Source: Deinococcus peraridilitoris DSM 19664 | Lineage (GTDB): Bacteria; Deinococcota; Deinococci; Deinococcales; Deinococcaceae | Assembly: GCF_000317835.1 (NCBI RefSeq) | Contig: NC_019793.1 | Coordinates: forward strand, 3,376,001 to 3,440,000 | Direction: 5' to 3' | DNA: 64,000 nt | In this document: positions 33,028-42,469 of the stretch, in pieces | Position numbering within the stretch: position 1 is the stretch's first letter | Layout: every line of letters starts with the position of its first letter | Program-made: the position numbers and the translations under genes | The notes under the pieces: model-generated | Told to the model about the DNA's origin: nothing | The model's database searches: none | What the model saw: the letters and a program-made list of their open reading frames with translations, nothing else

Positions 33028-33932
33028 TGACGCTCGCCCCATCGGCGAGACTGGCGGTGCTGGCTTCCGGAAGGGGCTCCAACCTCGCGGCCCTGCTGGA
33101 AGCCTTTCCCGGACAGGTCGCAGTGGTGATTTCCAACAAGCGTGACGCTCCAGCCCTGGAGCGCGCACGTGCAGCCGGTATCGAAGCGCTGCACGTGCCC
33201 TGGCCTCCGGGCGGCGCACGGGATTTCGAAGCGGCGGTGGAAACGCTGCTCAGCTCGCGTCAGGTTACGCTGGTGCTGCTCGCAGGCTTCATGCGCCTGC
33301 TGTCACCCGGCTTCACGCGCGCCTGGCACGGCCGCATTCTCAACATCCATCCGTCATTGCTGCCCGCTTTTCCCGGCCTGCATGCGCATGCCCAGGCACT
33401 GAACGCCGGAGCCGCATTCACCGGCTGCAGCGTGCATTTTGTCGACGCCGGTTGCGACACCGGCGAGGTGATTTTGCAAAAGCGAGTGCCTGTACAGGCG
33501 GGTGACACCGAGGAAACGCTGTCGCGGCGCCTGTTGCCCGCCGAGCACGAAGCCTATCCGCAGGCCGTGCGGCTGGTGCTGCGTGGCCTGGCGTTTCCCC
33601 GCCCGCAGCCTGGTGAGATCGAGGCCGAGTTCGGCGTGAACGTTGCGGCGGACGCACAAGGCGTGCGGGCCGCACGCCTGCTGCGCGACTGGGGCAGGGA
33701 AGACGCTGTCGCGGACGCACTTGAAGGTCATCTCACCCCTCTGACGTCTTTGGCGCGCTCCACTGACGAGCTTCGCCTCGCCTGGACAACCCTCGATTCG
33801 CTCAGTGAGCGGCGTGCACGCTGGGAAAAGCGTGGCGAACTGCTGGTGCAGGCAGAGACGCTGGGGCTCGGAGCCCATTGCGCCCGGGCGCTGGCGGTCA
33901 CGGCAGACGAGTGGGACACGACGACGTACTGA
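33027..33932 (+). CDS. purN: PurN, GAR formyltransferase, with about 100 extra C-terminal residues
   Basis: Third step of purine synthesis: transfers formyl from 10-formyl-THF to GAR. Residues 1-195 are a normal PurN: LAVLASGRGSNLAALLEA, NIHPSLLPAFPGLHAH with the catalytic Asn and His, and GCSVHFVDAGCDTGEVILQK with the catalytic Asp. The remaining 105 residues (from about FPRPQPGEIEAEFGV) are not part of the usual 190-210-residue enzyme. They are helical and acidic and have no recognised domain. purD follows 54 bp later. The ATG shares a base with the MBL-gene stop. Confidence 0.92.
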   Translation: MTLAPSARLAVLASGRGSNLAALLEAFPGQVAVVISNKRDAPALERARAAGIEALHVPWPPGGARDFEAAVETLLSSRQVTLVLLAGFMRLLSPGFTRAWHGRILNIHPSLLPAFPGLHAHAQALNAGAAFTGCSVHFVDAGCDTGEVILQKRVPVQAGDTEETLSRRLLPAEHEAYPQAVRLVLRGLAFPRPQPGEIEAEFGVNVAADAQGVRAARLLRDWGREDAVADALEGHLTPLTSLARSTDELRLAWTTLDSLSERRARWEKRGELLVQAETLGLGAHCARALAVTADEWDTTTY

Positions 33933-33986
33933 GCTGTGAGGCGTCCAGGCGATCAGCCAAAGATGCGAGGCGCCAAAGGAGTATCG

Positions 33987-35246
33987 ATGAAGGTGTTACT
34001 GATCGGAAGTGGAGGGCGTGAGCACGCCCTGGCAGAAGCATTGTCGCGCTCGCCAAGTCTTTCGGCGCTGCTGGCGACGCCCGGCAATCCCGGCATCGCC
34101 CAGTTTGCACGGATCGTCGAGGCTGTGCAGTCGCCTTCAGCGCTGGCCGATCTTGCACAACGCGAGCAGGTCGATCTGACTGTCGTTGGTCCTGAAGTTC
34201 CTTTGGTGGCCGGCGTGGTCGACGAGTTTGAGGCTCGTGGCCTGCGAATCTTCGGACCGACCCGCAAAGCGGCGCGGATCGAGGGCGACAAAGCGTGGTC
34301 AAAAGCCTTTATGTCACGCCACGGCATTCCCACCGCACGCCATGAAAGTCTGACCGACCTGACGGCGGCGCGGGACGCAGCCGAGCGCTTTCCACTTCCA
34401 CTGGTGGTCAAGGATGCCGGATTGCGTGCCGGGAAGGGCGTAACAATCTGCCATGCCCGTGACGAGGTCGAGACGGCGCTGCTTGACATTTTCAGCCAGC
34501 CCGACGCCTGTGCAGTGCTGGAAGAATTCATGGTCGGGCAGGAGGTCACGGTTCTCGCCTTTACGGACGGCACCCGCGCCGTGGCCATGCCGACAGCGCA
34601 GGACCACAAGACCATCTTCGAGAACGATACCGGTCCCATGACGGGGGGCATGGGTGTGATTTGTCCGTTTCCCCTCACGCACGAGCAGCATGCCCGCATT
34701 GAGCGCGAGATTCTTGGCCCCACCCTTGCCGGACTGCGCCGTGAAGGAGCGCCGTTCGTGGGCGTCTTGTATGCCGGTCTGATGCTGACGGCGGAGGGGC
34801 CCAAGGTCGTGGAATTCAACTGCCGCTTTGGTGACCCGGAAGCCGAGGCGGTGCTGCCGTTGCTTCGCAGCGACCTTCTGAAGATCATCGAGGCCTGCCT
34901 CAATGGACGCCTCACGCCGGAGCTGGTGCAGTTCGACGACGGCGCCAGCGCTGTCGTCGTGATGGCAGCGCCCGGTTACCCTGGGGAAGCGCACAAGGGT
35001 GCTGTCGTGGAGTTGCCCGCCCTGCAGGCGTCCGAACGGATTTTTCATGCGGGCACGGCGCTTCAGAATGGGCAACTCGTCGCTGCTGGCGGGCGGGTGC
35101 TGGCAGTACAGGCCCGGGGAGACGATTTGGATGAGGCCGTGGAGCGCGCGTACGCTGTGGTCGAACGTGTCCGGTTTCCAGGAGCGCAGCTGAGGCGTGA
35201 TATCGGATTTCGCGTCGGCGTCGCTGTACGCGCAAAAACGCGTTGA
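33987..35246 (+). CDS. purD: Phosphoribosylamine-glycine ligase
   Basis: Second step of purine synthesis (PRA + glycine + ATP to GAR). 419 residues, ATP-grasp fold: N-terminal MKVLLIGSGGREHALAEAL, ATP-grasp lid LVVKDAGLRAGKGVTICHA, then DHKTIFENDTGPMTGGMG and FNCRFGDPEAEAVLPLL with metal ligands. AAAGGAG lies 6 nt before the ATG at 33987; an upstream in-frame start is ignored. Downstream of purN, so the two successive enzymes of GAR handling are made together. tRNA-Leu follows. Confidence 0.96.
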   Translation: MKVLLIGSGGREHALAEALSRSPSLSALLATPGNPGIAQFARIVEAVQSPSALADLAQREQVDLTVVGPEVPLVAGVVDEFEARGLRIFGPTRKAARIEGDKAWSKAFMSRHGIPTARHESLTDLTAARDAAERFPLPLVVKDAGLRAGKGVTICHARDEVETALLDIFSQPDACAVLEEFMVGQEVTVLAFTDGTRAVAMPTAQDHKTIFENDTGPMTGGMGVICPFPLTHEQHARIEREILGPTLAGLRREGAPFVGVLYAGLMLTAEGPKVVEFNCRFGDPEAEAVLPLLRSDLLKIIEACLNGRLTPELVQFDDGASAVVVMAAPGYPGEAHKGAVVELPALQASERIFHAGTALQNGQLVAAGGRVLAVQARGDDLDEAVERAYAVVERVRFPGAQLRRDIGFRVGVAVRAKTR

Positions 35247-35307
35247 CGTGCCTCCGCCGAGCTGATAGCATCTCCACGTCCCATTTGGCCTGTTGAGCGG
35301 GATGCGG

Positions 35308-35390
<83 letters not shown>

Positions 35391-35406
35391 AGCGCAATAC
35401 GTATCG

Positions 35407-35430
35407 GGTGGGGGCCGTTTGGCCCCCACC
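35407..35430 (+). terminator. Terminator after tRNA-Leu
   Basis: GGTGGGGGCC / GGCCCCCACC, 10-bp stem, loop GTTT, then TTG. Confidence 0.7.
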
Positions 35431-35537
35431 TTGCTGTACCGGCATCCAAAATTTGGGCCACAAACGCTGCAGTTTCGTGCAAAGTTATGCAGCCATATCG
35501 ATCAGGCGCCGTGCGCGCAATCTGAAAGGAAGTCACG

Positions 35538-35762
35538 ATGATCTCGATTCTGTTGGAAGTGCTGCTGGCCCTGGTCTGTGTCGTGCTGGTATTCTTTGTG
35601 TTGCTGCAGGTTCCCAAGCAGGCGGGCCTGTCGGCCAGCATGGGGGGTGGCGGTAACCTGTTCGGCGGTCAGGGCGTTGAGGGGGGACTGGTGCGCCTGA
35701 CTGCGGTGGCGGGCGGCCTGTTCATGGTGATCTGCCTGCTGTTGGCGATCATTCCGCGCTGA
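35538..35762 (+). CDS. secG: SecG, protein translocase subunit
   Basis: Small SecYEG subunit in the inner membrane. 74 residues: helix ISILLEVLLALVCVVLVFFV, cytoplasmic loop with VPKQAGLSASMGGGGNLFGG (the SecG hallmark), and a second helix TAVAGGLFMVICLLLAII. AAGGAAG precedes the ATG. Stand-alone, downstream of a tRNA gene. Confidence 0.95.
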   Translation: MISILLEVLLALVCVVLVFFVLLQVPKQAGLSASMGGGGNLFGGQGVEGGLVRLTAVAGGLFMVICLLLAIIPR

Positions 35763-35777
35763 TCAATTTTGTATTCA

Positions 35778-35813
35778 CAGACGCTGCTTCCCAGGCCTGG
35801 GAAGCAGCGTCTG
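35778..35813. terminator. 18-bp palindrome after secG
   Basis: CAGACGCTGCTTCCCAGG followed without a gap by its exact complement. No T-tract; as a hairpin it must leave a few central bases unpaired. Confidence 0.6.
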
Positions 35814-35962
35814 CTCTGCTTGTGCGCTTTGAGGTTGAGGCGGCCGAACGTGTATACCAGGAAAGTCTCCTTGGCTTTCGAGCCATGGAGAAGCTCCGCC
35901 CGCGATGGCCAAAACAACGTGTGGAACACCATTGTTTCGATTCAGCGTGAGAGGCTGGGCTA

Positions 35963-35991
35963 TTGACGGCTCATGTGGTTCACCCTATAGT
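35963..35991 (+). promoter_or_regulatory. Strong promoter of the Opp/Dpp operon
   Basis: TTGACG, 17-nt spacer, TATAGT: the best sigma-70-type promoter in the window. It leaves a 5' UTR of about 90 nt before the solute-binding protein gene. Confidence 0.85.
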
Positions 35992-36087
35992 AGCATCGCT
36001 GGAAACCTATACATCACCCTGGTGAATTCAATGCCGAGAGGCATGTCATCGGTGTATCGATCAGAAGTAACCAGCCCAGGAGGACCT

Positions 36088-37836
36088 ATGAAGAAAGCCT
36101 TGTTTGTTGCCGTGGCGATGTCGCTGACGTCCGCTCTTGCGGCGCCATTCGTGTGGCCCGCCAAGTGGTCGGCTGACGCTCCCAGTGCAGCCAAAAAAGG
36201 TGGCGAGCTGCGTCTCTCCGCCATCTCCGACTTCAAGTCGATGAACCCCTTCACTTCTTCGGAAGCCGACAGCATTCCGCTGCGTATGGGTTCGGGTGCG
36301 ACGCTGTTCCTGCAAGATCCAACCAGCGATGAGTTCATTCCTCACATGGCCGAAGCGGCGCCCACTGTCAGCAACAACGGCAAGCGCTTCGTAGTCAAGC
36401 TGCGCGAAGGAATGAAGTTCAGCGACGGTCAGGAAATCACCGCCGATGACTTCGTCACGACCATGAAGATCCATATGGACAAAGACGTGGGCAGCAACTC
36501 GTATGCCTCGTTCTTCCTGTCGGACAAGCCCATCCAGGTGCGTAAGCTTGACACCTACCGCCTGCAGTTCGATTTCCCTCAGGTCAGCTCCTCCGCGCTG
36601 AGCCGCATGTCCTACCAGGTCTGGCCCGACCACGTCTTCGGCAAGGCCCATACCTCGGGTGGCGCAGCTGCCATCAAGAACCTCTGGACGCTCAACACGC
36701 CCGCCAACCAGATCGTGTCGGCCGGCATGTGGGTCGTTGAAAACTACCGTGCTGGTGAGCGTACCGTCTTCCGCAAGAACCCCAACTGGGGCGAGTGGAA
36801 CAAGGACAGCGCCGGCAACGCGCTGCCCTACCTCGACCGGATGTCGGTGCGAATCGTCGCGGACCAGAACGCCAACATTGCTTCCTTTGTGGCGGGCGAA
36901 CTGGACACCGTGCCCGTGGCCACCGCCGACCAGCTGGCGCAGATCAAGCGTGCCATCGACGGCGGCAACCTGCGTGCAAGCCTGATCGCCAACGTGAGCC
37001 CGCAGGCCAGCAGCACCTGGATCACCTTCAACTGGAACCAGGGCGACAACGCGGACAAGCAGAAGCTCTTCCGTGACGTGCGCTTCCGGCGCGCCATGAG
37101 CCACATCGCCAACCGCCAGGCGATGGTTGACCTGGTGTACGGTGGCCTGGGCTCCCCGAGCTACTACAGCCTGTACCCCATCTTCGAGAAGGCCTGGGCC
37201 CCTACGAACACTCCCCGCTACCAGTACAACCTCGCGGAAGCCACCAAACTCCTTGGACAACTGGGTTACACCAAGAAGGACAGCGAAGGCTGGCTGGTGA
37301 ACGCTCAGGGCCGCCGCCTGGAATTCAGCCTCGCCACCAACGCCGGCAACAACCAGCGTGAAGGCCTGATGCGCGTCTTTGCCGACGAAGCCAAGAAAGT
37401 TGGCGTCAAGGTCAACGCGCAGGCGATCGACTTCAACGTCCTCGTAAACCAGCTGACCAGCACCGGTGACAAGCGCCCCTTCGACGCGATTCTGCTCGGT
37501 CTCTCGGGTGGCGCCAACATCTGGCCTTACGGCAGCAACGTGGTTCCCTGCACTGGTAACCTGCACTCGTACAACCGCTCGGGCAAGTGCCTCACCGCGC
37601 AAGAGCAACTGATGTCCAAGCTGTACTTCCAGGGTGACCAGGAACTCGACGTCGCCAAGCGCAAGCAGATCAGCGCGCAGCTCGTCAAGGTCGAATCCGA
37701 ACTGCAGCCGGTGGTCTACCTCGCCGCCCCGAACTTTCACGTCGCGTACAACAGCCGCCTTGGCGGCCAGTACCCGCGTGAAATGATGGACGCCTACTAC
37801 GGCCACCGCGTTCAGGCCCTGACGTACATCAAGTAA
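36088..37836 (+). CDS. Peptide ABC transporter, solute-binding protein
   Basis: 582-residue SBP family 5 protein. Signal peptide MKKALFVAVAMSLTSALA. Family motifs: LREGMKFSDGQEITADDFV, VFRKNPNWGEWN, RFRRAMSHIANRQAMVDLVY. It captures peptides outside the inner membrane for the permease encoded downstream. GGAGG lies 4 nt before the ATG at 36088, and the strong promoter at 35963 drives it. A hairpin between it and the permease gene probably keeps this mRNA segment more abundant. Peptide or related substrates (nickel, oligosaccharide) can bind this family; the gene set favours peptides. Confidence 0.92.
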   Translation: MKKALFVAVAMSLTSALAAPFVWPAKWSADAPSAAKKGGELRLSAISDFKSMNPFTSSEADSIPLRMGSGATLFLQDPTSDEFIPHMAEAAPTVSNNGKRFVVKLREGMKFSDGQEITADDFVTTMKIHMDKDVGSNSYASFFLSDKPIQVRKLDTYRLQFDFPQVSSSALSRMSYQVWPDHVFGKAHTSGGAAAIKNLWTLNTPANQIVSAGMWVVENYRAGERTVFRKNPNWGEWNKDSAGNALPYLDRMSVRIVADQNANIASFVAGELDTVPVATADQLAQIKRAIDGGNLRASLIANVSPQASSTWITFNWNQGDNADKQKLFRDVRFRRAMSHIANRQAMVDLVYGGLGSPSYYSLYPIFEKAWAPTNTPRYQYNLAEATKLLGQLGYTKKDSEGWLVNAQGRRLEFSLATNAGNNQREGLMRVFADEAKKVGVKVNAQAIDFNVLVNQLTSTGDKRPFDAILLGLSGGANIWPYGSNVVPCTGNLHSYNRSGKCLTAQEQLMSKLYFQGDQELDVAKRKQISAQLVKVESELQPVVYLAAPNFHVAYNSRLGGQYPREMMDAYYGHRVQALTYIK

Positions 37837-37870
37837 GGCGCTGAGTTCTCAACCGGTTTGTTTCTTCTTG

Positions 37871-37895
37871 GGGTAGCCCTTTTTGTGGGCTACCC
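37871..37895 (+). terminator. Intercistronic hairpin between SBP and permease genes
   Basis: GGGTAGCCC / GGGCTACCC with a T-rich 7-nt loop. It probably acts as an attenuator or 3' end protector, lowering permease expression relative to the binding protein. Confidence 0.6.
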
Positions 37896-37915
37896 TCATC
37901 CTCTGGAGGTACGTC

Positions 37916-38896
37916 TTGCTGCCCTTCATGCTTCGGCGGCTCGTCAACTCAATACCGACGGTCATCGGTGCCACGCTGCTGATTTTCTTCATCATCTCAC
38001 TGGCCCCTGGTGACTTTTTGACCATTCAGCTGCTCGACCCCAACATCTCTCAACAGCAGATCGACAATTTGCGGCGTATTTACGGCCTCGATAAGCCGCT
38101 GATCGTGCAGTACTTCTACTGGATGAAAGAACTGCTGCAGGGTAATCTGGGCGACTCTTTCGCGTACAAACAGCCGGTGGCCCAGGTCATCGCGCCACGG
38201 GTCATGAACTCGCTGTACCTGGTGTTGCTCAGCCAGATCATCTTCTACCTGCTGGCCATTCCCCTTGGGGTCTACGGGGCTGTTCGTCAATACAGCCTGG
38301 GCGACAAGGTTTCCAGCACCATGATGTATATCCTGCTGGGTTTTCCCACCTTCTTCCTGGCGATCCTGGTGATCTTCGTGATTCTGCAGGTGCGCTTTGC
38401 GACCGGTTGGGACATTCCAGTGGGTGGCATGACATCGAACAATTACAACGAGCTCACGCCATTCGGGAAGTTCCTGGATGTCCTCAAGCATGTGGCGATA
38501 CCGGCAATCGTGCTGGCACTCAGTACCATGGCAGGGTTCACGCGGGTTCTGCGTGGGCAGATGCTGGAGTACATGAATTCGGATTTCGTGCGTACTGCGC
38601 GGTCCAAGGGGCTTAACGAATTCAAGGTGATTTACAAGCACACGCTGCGCAACGCGATCATTCCGTTCATCGCCGGTATCGGTTCTCTTCTGCCGGCCTT
38701 GATTGGGGGAGCGGGCCTGATCGAGGTAGTGTTCAGTTATCCTGGCATTACTCCGATGTTGCTCGACGCACTCGCTTCCCGAGACTTGTACGTTCTGGCA
38801 GGATTCAACCTGGTCAGCATCATCCTGCTGATTTTCGGTAATCTGCTGAGCGATATTCTGTTGAGCCTGGTCGACCCGAGGATCCGTTATGCCTGA
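37916..38896 (+). CDS. Peptide ABC transporter permease, OppB/DppB-like
   Basis: 326 residues, six membrane helices. Conserved start FMLRRLVNSIPTVIGATLLI, LAPGD loop, and the cytoplasmic coupling motif DFVRTARSKGLNEFKVIYKH (EAA-like). C-terminal LLSLVDPRIRYA is typical of DppB. Start TTG 37916 has GGAGG 6 nt upstream; the next ATG is four codons later and too far from it. The stop overlaps the next gene by 8 nt. Confidence 0.92.
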   Translation: MLPFMLRRLVNSIPTVIGATLLIFFIISLAPGDFLTIQLLDPNISQQQIDNLRRIYGLDKPLIVQYFYWMKELLQGNLGDSFAYKQPVAQVIAPRVMNSLYLVLLSQIIFYLLAIPLGVYGAVRQYSLGDKVSSTMMYILLGFPTFFLAILVIFVILQVRFATGWDIPVGGMTSNNYNELTPFGKFLDVLKHVAIPAIVLALSTMAGFTRVLRGQMLEYMNSDFVRTARSKGLNEFKVIYKHTLRNAIIPFIAGIGSLLPALIGGAGLIEVVFSYPGITPMLLDALASRDLYVLAGFNLVSIILLIFGNLLSDILLSLVDPRIRYA

Positions 38897-40031
38897 CGCT
38901 GTGGTTTCCACCCCGCAAACTCCGTCGGTGAACAAGAGTACGTCCCAATCGCAATGGCAGATCGCCTGGAAACAGTTTCGCAAGCACCGCCTCGCACAGA
39001 TTGGCGGCGGGCTGCTGATCATGCTGTACCTGATCGCCATTTTCGCGCCCTTTCTTGCTCCGGACCCGCTGTCGAAGTACAGCACGGACAACATCACGAA
39101 GTTCCACCCCCCGACCCCGCCTCAGTTCCGTGATCCGGAAACCGGACGTTTCACCCGGCCGTTTGTGTATGGCTACAGCCGACAACTCAACCTGGAGACG
39201 TTCCAGAATGAGTACATGCCCGACACCAGCCAGCGTTATCCGATTTACTTCTTCGTGCAGGGTGAAGAATACCGGATGTTCGGTCTGTTCCCCAGCCGCC
39301 TGCACCTGTACGGTGTACAGGAGCCGGGGCGGTTCTACATCATGGGGGCAGATACCTTCGGTCGAGATCTTTTCAGCCGGAGCCTTTACGCGGCGCAGAT
39401 TTCGCTGACCATCGGTGTGGGGGCTGTTCTGGTTTCAACCATCATCGGGATTATCATGGGCGCGATCGCCGCGTATTTCGGTGGTCTGATTGATAACCTG
39501 ATCATGCGTCTGGTCGAGGTGATCGCCGCAATTCCAGGTCTGTTTCTGCTGATTTCCCTCCGGGCGATCTTCCCGGCGGACATGAACCCGATTCTGGCGC
39601 TCTACGTCATTCTGGGGATCCTGGCATTCATCAGCTGGGGCGGTTTGGCGCGTGAGGTGCGCAGCCAGCTGCTTTCGGTGCGGCAGCTTGATTATGTGGC
39701 AGCAGCGACTTCTCTCGGCGCGGATGACAAACGCATCATTTTCAGGCACATGCTGCCCTCGATCACGACGTTCCTGATCGTGTCGACCAGTCTCGCCATA
39801 CCAGGTACCATCCTGGCCGAGTCGGGTCTCAGCTTTCTGGGCATTGGGGCTGTCGAGCCGTACGCGAGTTGGGGCAGTCTGCTCAATCAGGCGCGCGAAG
39901 GCGGCTTGTCGTCGATTACGGACCGTCCGTGGGTTCTGATTCCAGGCTTTTTCATCGTGTTCACGGTGGCGTGTTACCAATTGCTTGGCGACGGGTTGCG
40001 TGACGCGCTCGATCCAAGGAAACGTCAATAG
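38889..40031 (+). CDS. Peptide ABC transporter permease, OppC/DppC-like
   Basis: 380 residues. N-terminal cytoplasmic tail, helix IGGGLLIMLYLIAIFAPFLA, a long extracytoplasmic insert (about residues 60-150), then FGRDLFSRSLYAAQISLTIG and five more helices, with the coupling motif QLDYVAAATSLGADDKRIIF. The periplasmic insert is longer than in E. coli DppC. Overlaps the OppB gene by 8 nt. A hairpin follows at 40062. Confidence 0.92.
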   Translation: MPDAVVSTPQTPSVNKSTSQSQWQIAWKQFRKHRLAQIGGGLLIMLYLIAIFAPFLAPDPLSKYSTDNITKFHPPTPPQFRDPETGRFTRPFVYGYSRQLNLETFQNEYMPDTSQRYPIYFFVQGEEYRMFGLFPSRLHLYGVQEPGRFYIMGADTFGRDLFSRSLYAAQISLTIGVGAVLVSTIIGIIMGAIAAYFGGLIDNLIMRLVEVIAAIPGLFLLISLRAIFPADMNPILALYVILGILAFISWGGLAREVRSQLLSVRQLDYVAAATSLGADDKRIIFRHMLPSITTFLIVSTSLAIPGTILAESGLSFLGIGAVEPYASWGSLLNQAREGGLSSITDRPWVLIPGFFIVFTVACYQLLGDGLRDALDPRKRQ

Positions 40032-40061
40032 ATCCGTTCACCGCTTTGGACGCAAACGTCA

Positions 40062-40091
40062 GGTTTCGCGGGGATACTTCCCCGCGAAACC
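40062..40091 (+). terminator. Hairpin between OppC and OppD genes
   Basis: GGTTTCGCGGGGA / TCCCCGCGAAACC, 13-bp stem, loop TACT, then TTG. It divides the operon into permease and ATPase parts. Confidence 0.65.
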
Positions 40092-40136
40092 TTGCGGGTA
40101 CGCCCTGACGGCACGTCCAGACATACAAAAACTTGG

Positions 40137-40142
40137 TATGAT
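40137..40142 (+). promoter_or_regulatory. Possible -10 for the ATPase part of the Opp locus
   Basis: TATGAT, 39 nt before the OppD start, just past the hairpin. No good -35, so this is a weak call. Confidence 0.3.
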
Positions 40143-40181
40143 TCTTGCAGTGCAGTTTCAGAAAGCATTAAAGGAGTGGCA

Positions 40182-41213
40182 ATGACTACAGTCGCAACGG
40201 ATACGTTGCTGGCGGTGAATGGCCTGAAAACCTACTTCTACACCGACGACGGTGTGGTGAAGTCGGTGGACGGCGTAACTTTTCACCTCAACAAAGGCGA
40301 GACACTGGCCGTGGTAGGCGAATCCGGCTCGGGCAAGTCGGTCACGAGTCTCTCGATCATGCGGCTTATCGCCTCGCCTCCCGGAAAGATCGTGGAAGGC
40401 GAAGTGCTCTTCACCGGCAAGGACGGTCGCACCAAGGACATCACCAAACTGCCGGAAGCCGAGATGCGCCGCATTCGTGGCAACGACATCTCGATGATCT
40501 TCCAGGAGCCGATGACCAGCCTCAACCCGGTGTACACCGTCGGGGACCAGATCGCCGAAGCAATCATGCTGCACCAGGGCAAAAGCAAAAAGGAGGCCAT
40601 GGACATGGCCGCCGGCATGCTGGAACTCGTCGGTATTCCCGCCCCCAAAAAGCGCGTGCACGAGTATCCGCACCAGATGTCGGGCGGCATGCGTCAGCGT
40701 GTGATGATCGCCATGGCCTTGTCGTGCAATCCGGCGCTTTTGATTGCCGACGAGCCCACCACGGCCCTCGACGTGACCATTCAGGCGCAGATTCTCGACT
40801 TGATGCGCAAACTGCAGGAAGAAATTGGTATGAGCATCCTGTTCATCACCCACAACCTTGGGGTGGTCGCCGAAATGGCCGACCGCGTTGTGGTGATGTA
40901 CGGCGGGCGGGTGGTCGAGGAGGGCGACGTGATCGAAATTTTCAAGTCGCCCAAGCACCCGTACACCATGGGGTTGCTGAACTCCATTCCGCGCGTCGAT
41001 CATGCCGCCGAGTACGAAGGGCACGCGTCGAGTAAGAAAGAGCGCCTGGAAGCCATTCCCGGCAATGTGCCCAACCCGCTGAGCCTGCCGCCCGGCTGCG
41101 CCTTTGAGCCACGCTGCAAGTTCGCCGTCGAGGACTGCCGCAAAGCCGTGCCCGCGCTCGAAGACACTGGCCAGGGCCACATGTCACGCTGCATCCGCTG
41201 GAGGGAACTGTGA
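40182..41213 (+). CDS. Peptide ABC transporter ATPase, OppD/DppD-like
   Basis: 343 residues. Walker [21 protein letters not shown]-loop [18 protein letters not shown], signature [18 protein letters not shown], Walker [15 protein letters not shown], switch ILFITHN. The C-terminal oligopeptide-transporter domain has the cysteines [16 protein letters not shown] expected to hold an iron-sulfur cluster. AAGGAG precedes ATG 40182. Confidence 0.94.
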   Translation: MTTVATDTLLAVNGLKTYFYTDDGVVKSVDGVTFHLNKGETLAVVGESGSGKSVTSLSIMRLIASPPGKIVEGEVLFTGKDGRTKDITKLPEAEMRRIRGNDISMIFQEPMTSLNPVYTVGDQIAEAIMLHQGKSKKEAMDMAAGMLELVGIPAPKKRVHEYPHQMSGGMRQRVMIAMALSCNPALLIADEPTTALDVTIQAQILDLMRKLQEEIGMSILFITHNLGVVAEMADRVVVMYGGRVVEEGDVIEIFKSPKHPYTMGLLNSIPRVDHAAEYEGHASSKKERLEAIPGNVPNPLSLPPGCAFEPRCKFAVEDCRKAVPALEDTGQGHMSRCIRWREL

Positions 41214-41280
41214 CCGGCCGAACGCTCGCGAGCGACCGCTCGCGTGTCCTGACTCATCCTCATCGTCTCTGGAGGGGACT

Positions 41281-42315
41281 GTGACCACTGCTGAAAAGGC
41301 TGCCGCCAAGAATCAGGTGCGCATGGACGCACTGCCCCCGATGGGCCAGCCCCTGCTGGACGTGCGCAACCTGAAAAAGTACTTCCCGATTCGTGGAGGT
41401 CTGCTGTCACGCGTGGTTGCAAATGTACAGGCCGTGCAAGACGTCTCTTTCATGGTCAAGCGCGGCGAGGTGGTCGGACTGGTCGGCGAGTCCGGCTCGG
41501 GCAAGACCACCGTGGGACGTTCGCTGCTGCGCCTGATCGAGCCCTCCGGCGGGGAAGTGGTCTTCAACGGCGTGGATGTCACCAAGCTCAGCAAAGCCGA
41601 GATGCGTGATTACCGCCGCGAAATGCAGATCATTTTCCAGGACCCCTTTGCGAGCCTCAACCCGCGTATGACGGTCGCCGACATCATCGGCGAGGCGCTG
41701 CAGATTCATAATCTGCACCCGGGCAAGGAGCGCGTCGAGCGCATCGGCGAATTGCTGCGCAAGGTCGGTCTGGTCCCCGAAAGCATGCGGCGCTACCCAC
41801 ACGAGTTCTCGGGTGGTCAACGTCAGCGTATCGGTATCGCGCGCGCCCTGGCAGTGGACCCCAGCTTCATCGTGGCTGACGAACCGGTGTCGGCGCTCGA
41901 CGTGTCGATTCAGGCGCAGGTCGTGAACCTCATTCAGGATCTGCAAGAAGAGCTGGGCCTGACAGTGCTCTTTATCGCCCACGATCTGGCCGTGGTGGAG
42001 TACATCTGCGACCGCGTGATCGTGATGTACCTGGGCCGCATCATGGAAGTGGCGCCCAGCAAAGAGCTCTACCTGAACCCCAAGCATCCGTACACCGAGG
42101 CGCTGTTGTCTGCAGCTCCCGTGCCTGATCCCACCGTGAAGCGCAAGCGCATCATTCTGGAAGGCGACATTCCCAGCCCGATCAATCCACCCTCAGGCTG
42201 CGTGTTCCGCACCCGCTGCCGCTACGCCATCCCCGAGTGTGCCAATGTTGTGCCCGAGCTGCGCGAAGTGGCCCCCGGTCACTTCAAGGCCTGTATCCGC
42301 GACGACGTTCTCTGA
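41281..42315 (+). CDS. Peptide ABC transporter ATPase, OppF/DppF-like
   Basis: 344 residues. [20 protein letters not shown] marks the OppF branch. Walker [20 protein letters not shown], signature [18 protein letters not shown], Walker [20 protein letters not shown]-terminal [20 protein letters not shown] with four Cys. Start GTG 41281 after TGGAGGGGACT; the extra upstream frame overlaps oppD and is not used. Completes the five-gene importer. Confidence 0.94.
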   Translation: MTTAEKAAAKNQVRMDALPPMGQPLLDVRNLKKYFPIRGGLLSRVVANVQAVQDVSFMVKRGEVVGLVGESGSGKTTVGRSLLRLIEPSGGEVVFNGVDVTKLSKAEMRDYRREMQIIFQDPFASLNPRMTVADIIGEALQIHNLHPGKERVERIGELLRKVGLVPESMRRYPHEFSGGQRQRIGIARALAVDPSFIVADEPVSALDVSIQAQVVNLIQDLQEELGLTVLFIAHDLAVVEYICDRVIVMYLGRIMEVAPSKELYLNPKHPYTEALLSAAPVPDPTVKRKRIILEGDIPSPINPPSGCVFRTRCRYAIPECANVVPELREVAPGHFKACIRDDVL

Positions 42316-42347
42316 ATTTTCTGGAGGCTGTACTCAGCTGTCCGGTG

Positions 42348-42384
42348 ACAAGGCCCGCATCACTGCGGGCCTTGTTGTATTTTT
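42348..42384 (+). terminator. Terminator of the Opp operon
   Basis: ACAAGGCCCGCA / TGCGGGCCTTGT, 12-bp stem, loop TCAC, followed by TGTATTTTT. Confidence 0.85.
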
Positions 42385-42469
42385 ATGCCCCTCGGTCCTT
42401 GGGGCCGCGCCGGGGAAAGGCGGAGGCCGTCCTCATGAGGAATCAGCTTTTAGGGTGAAGACTGAATCC

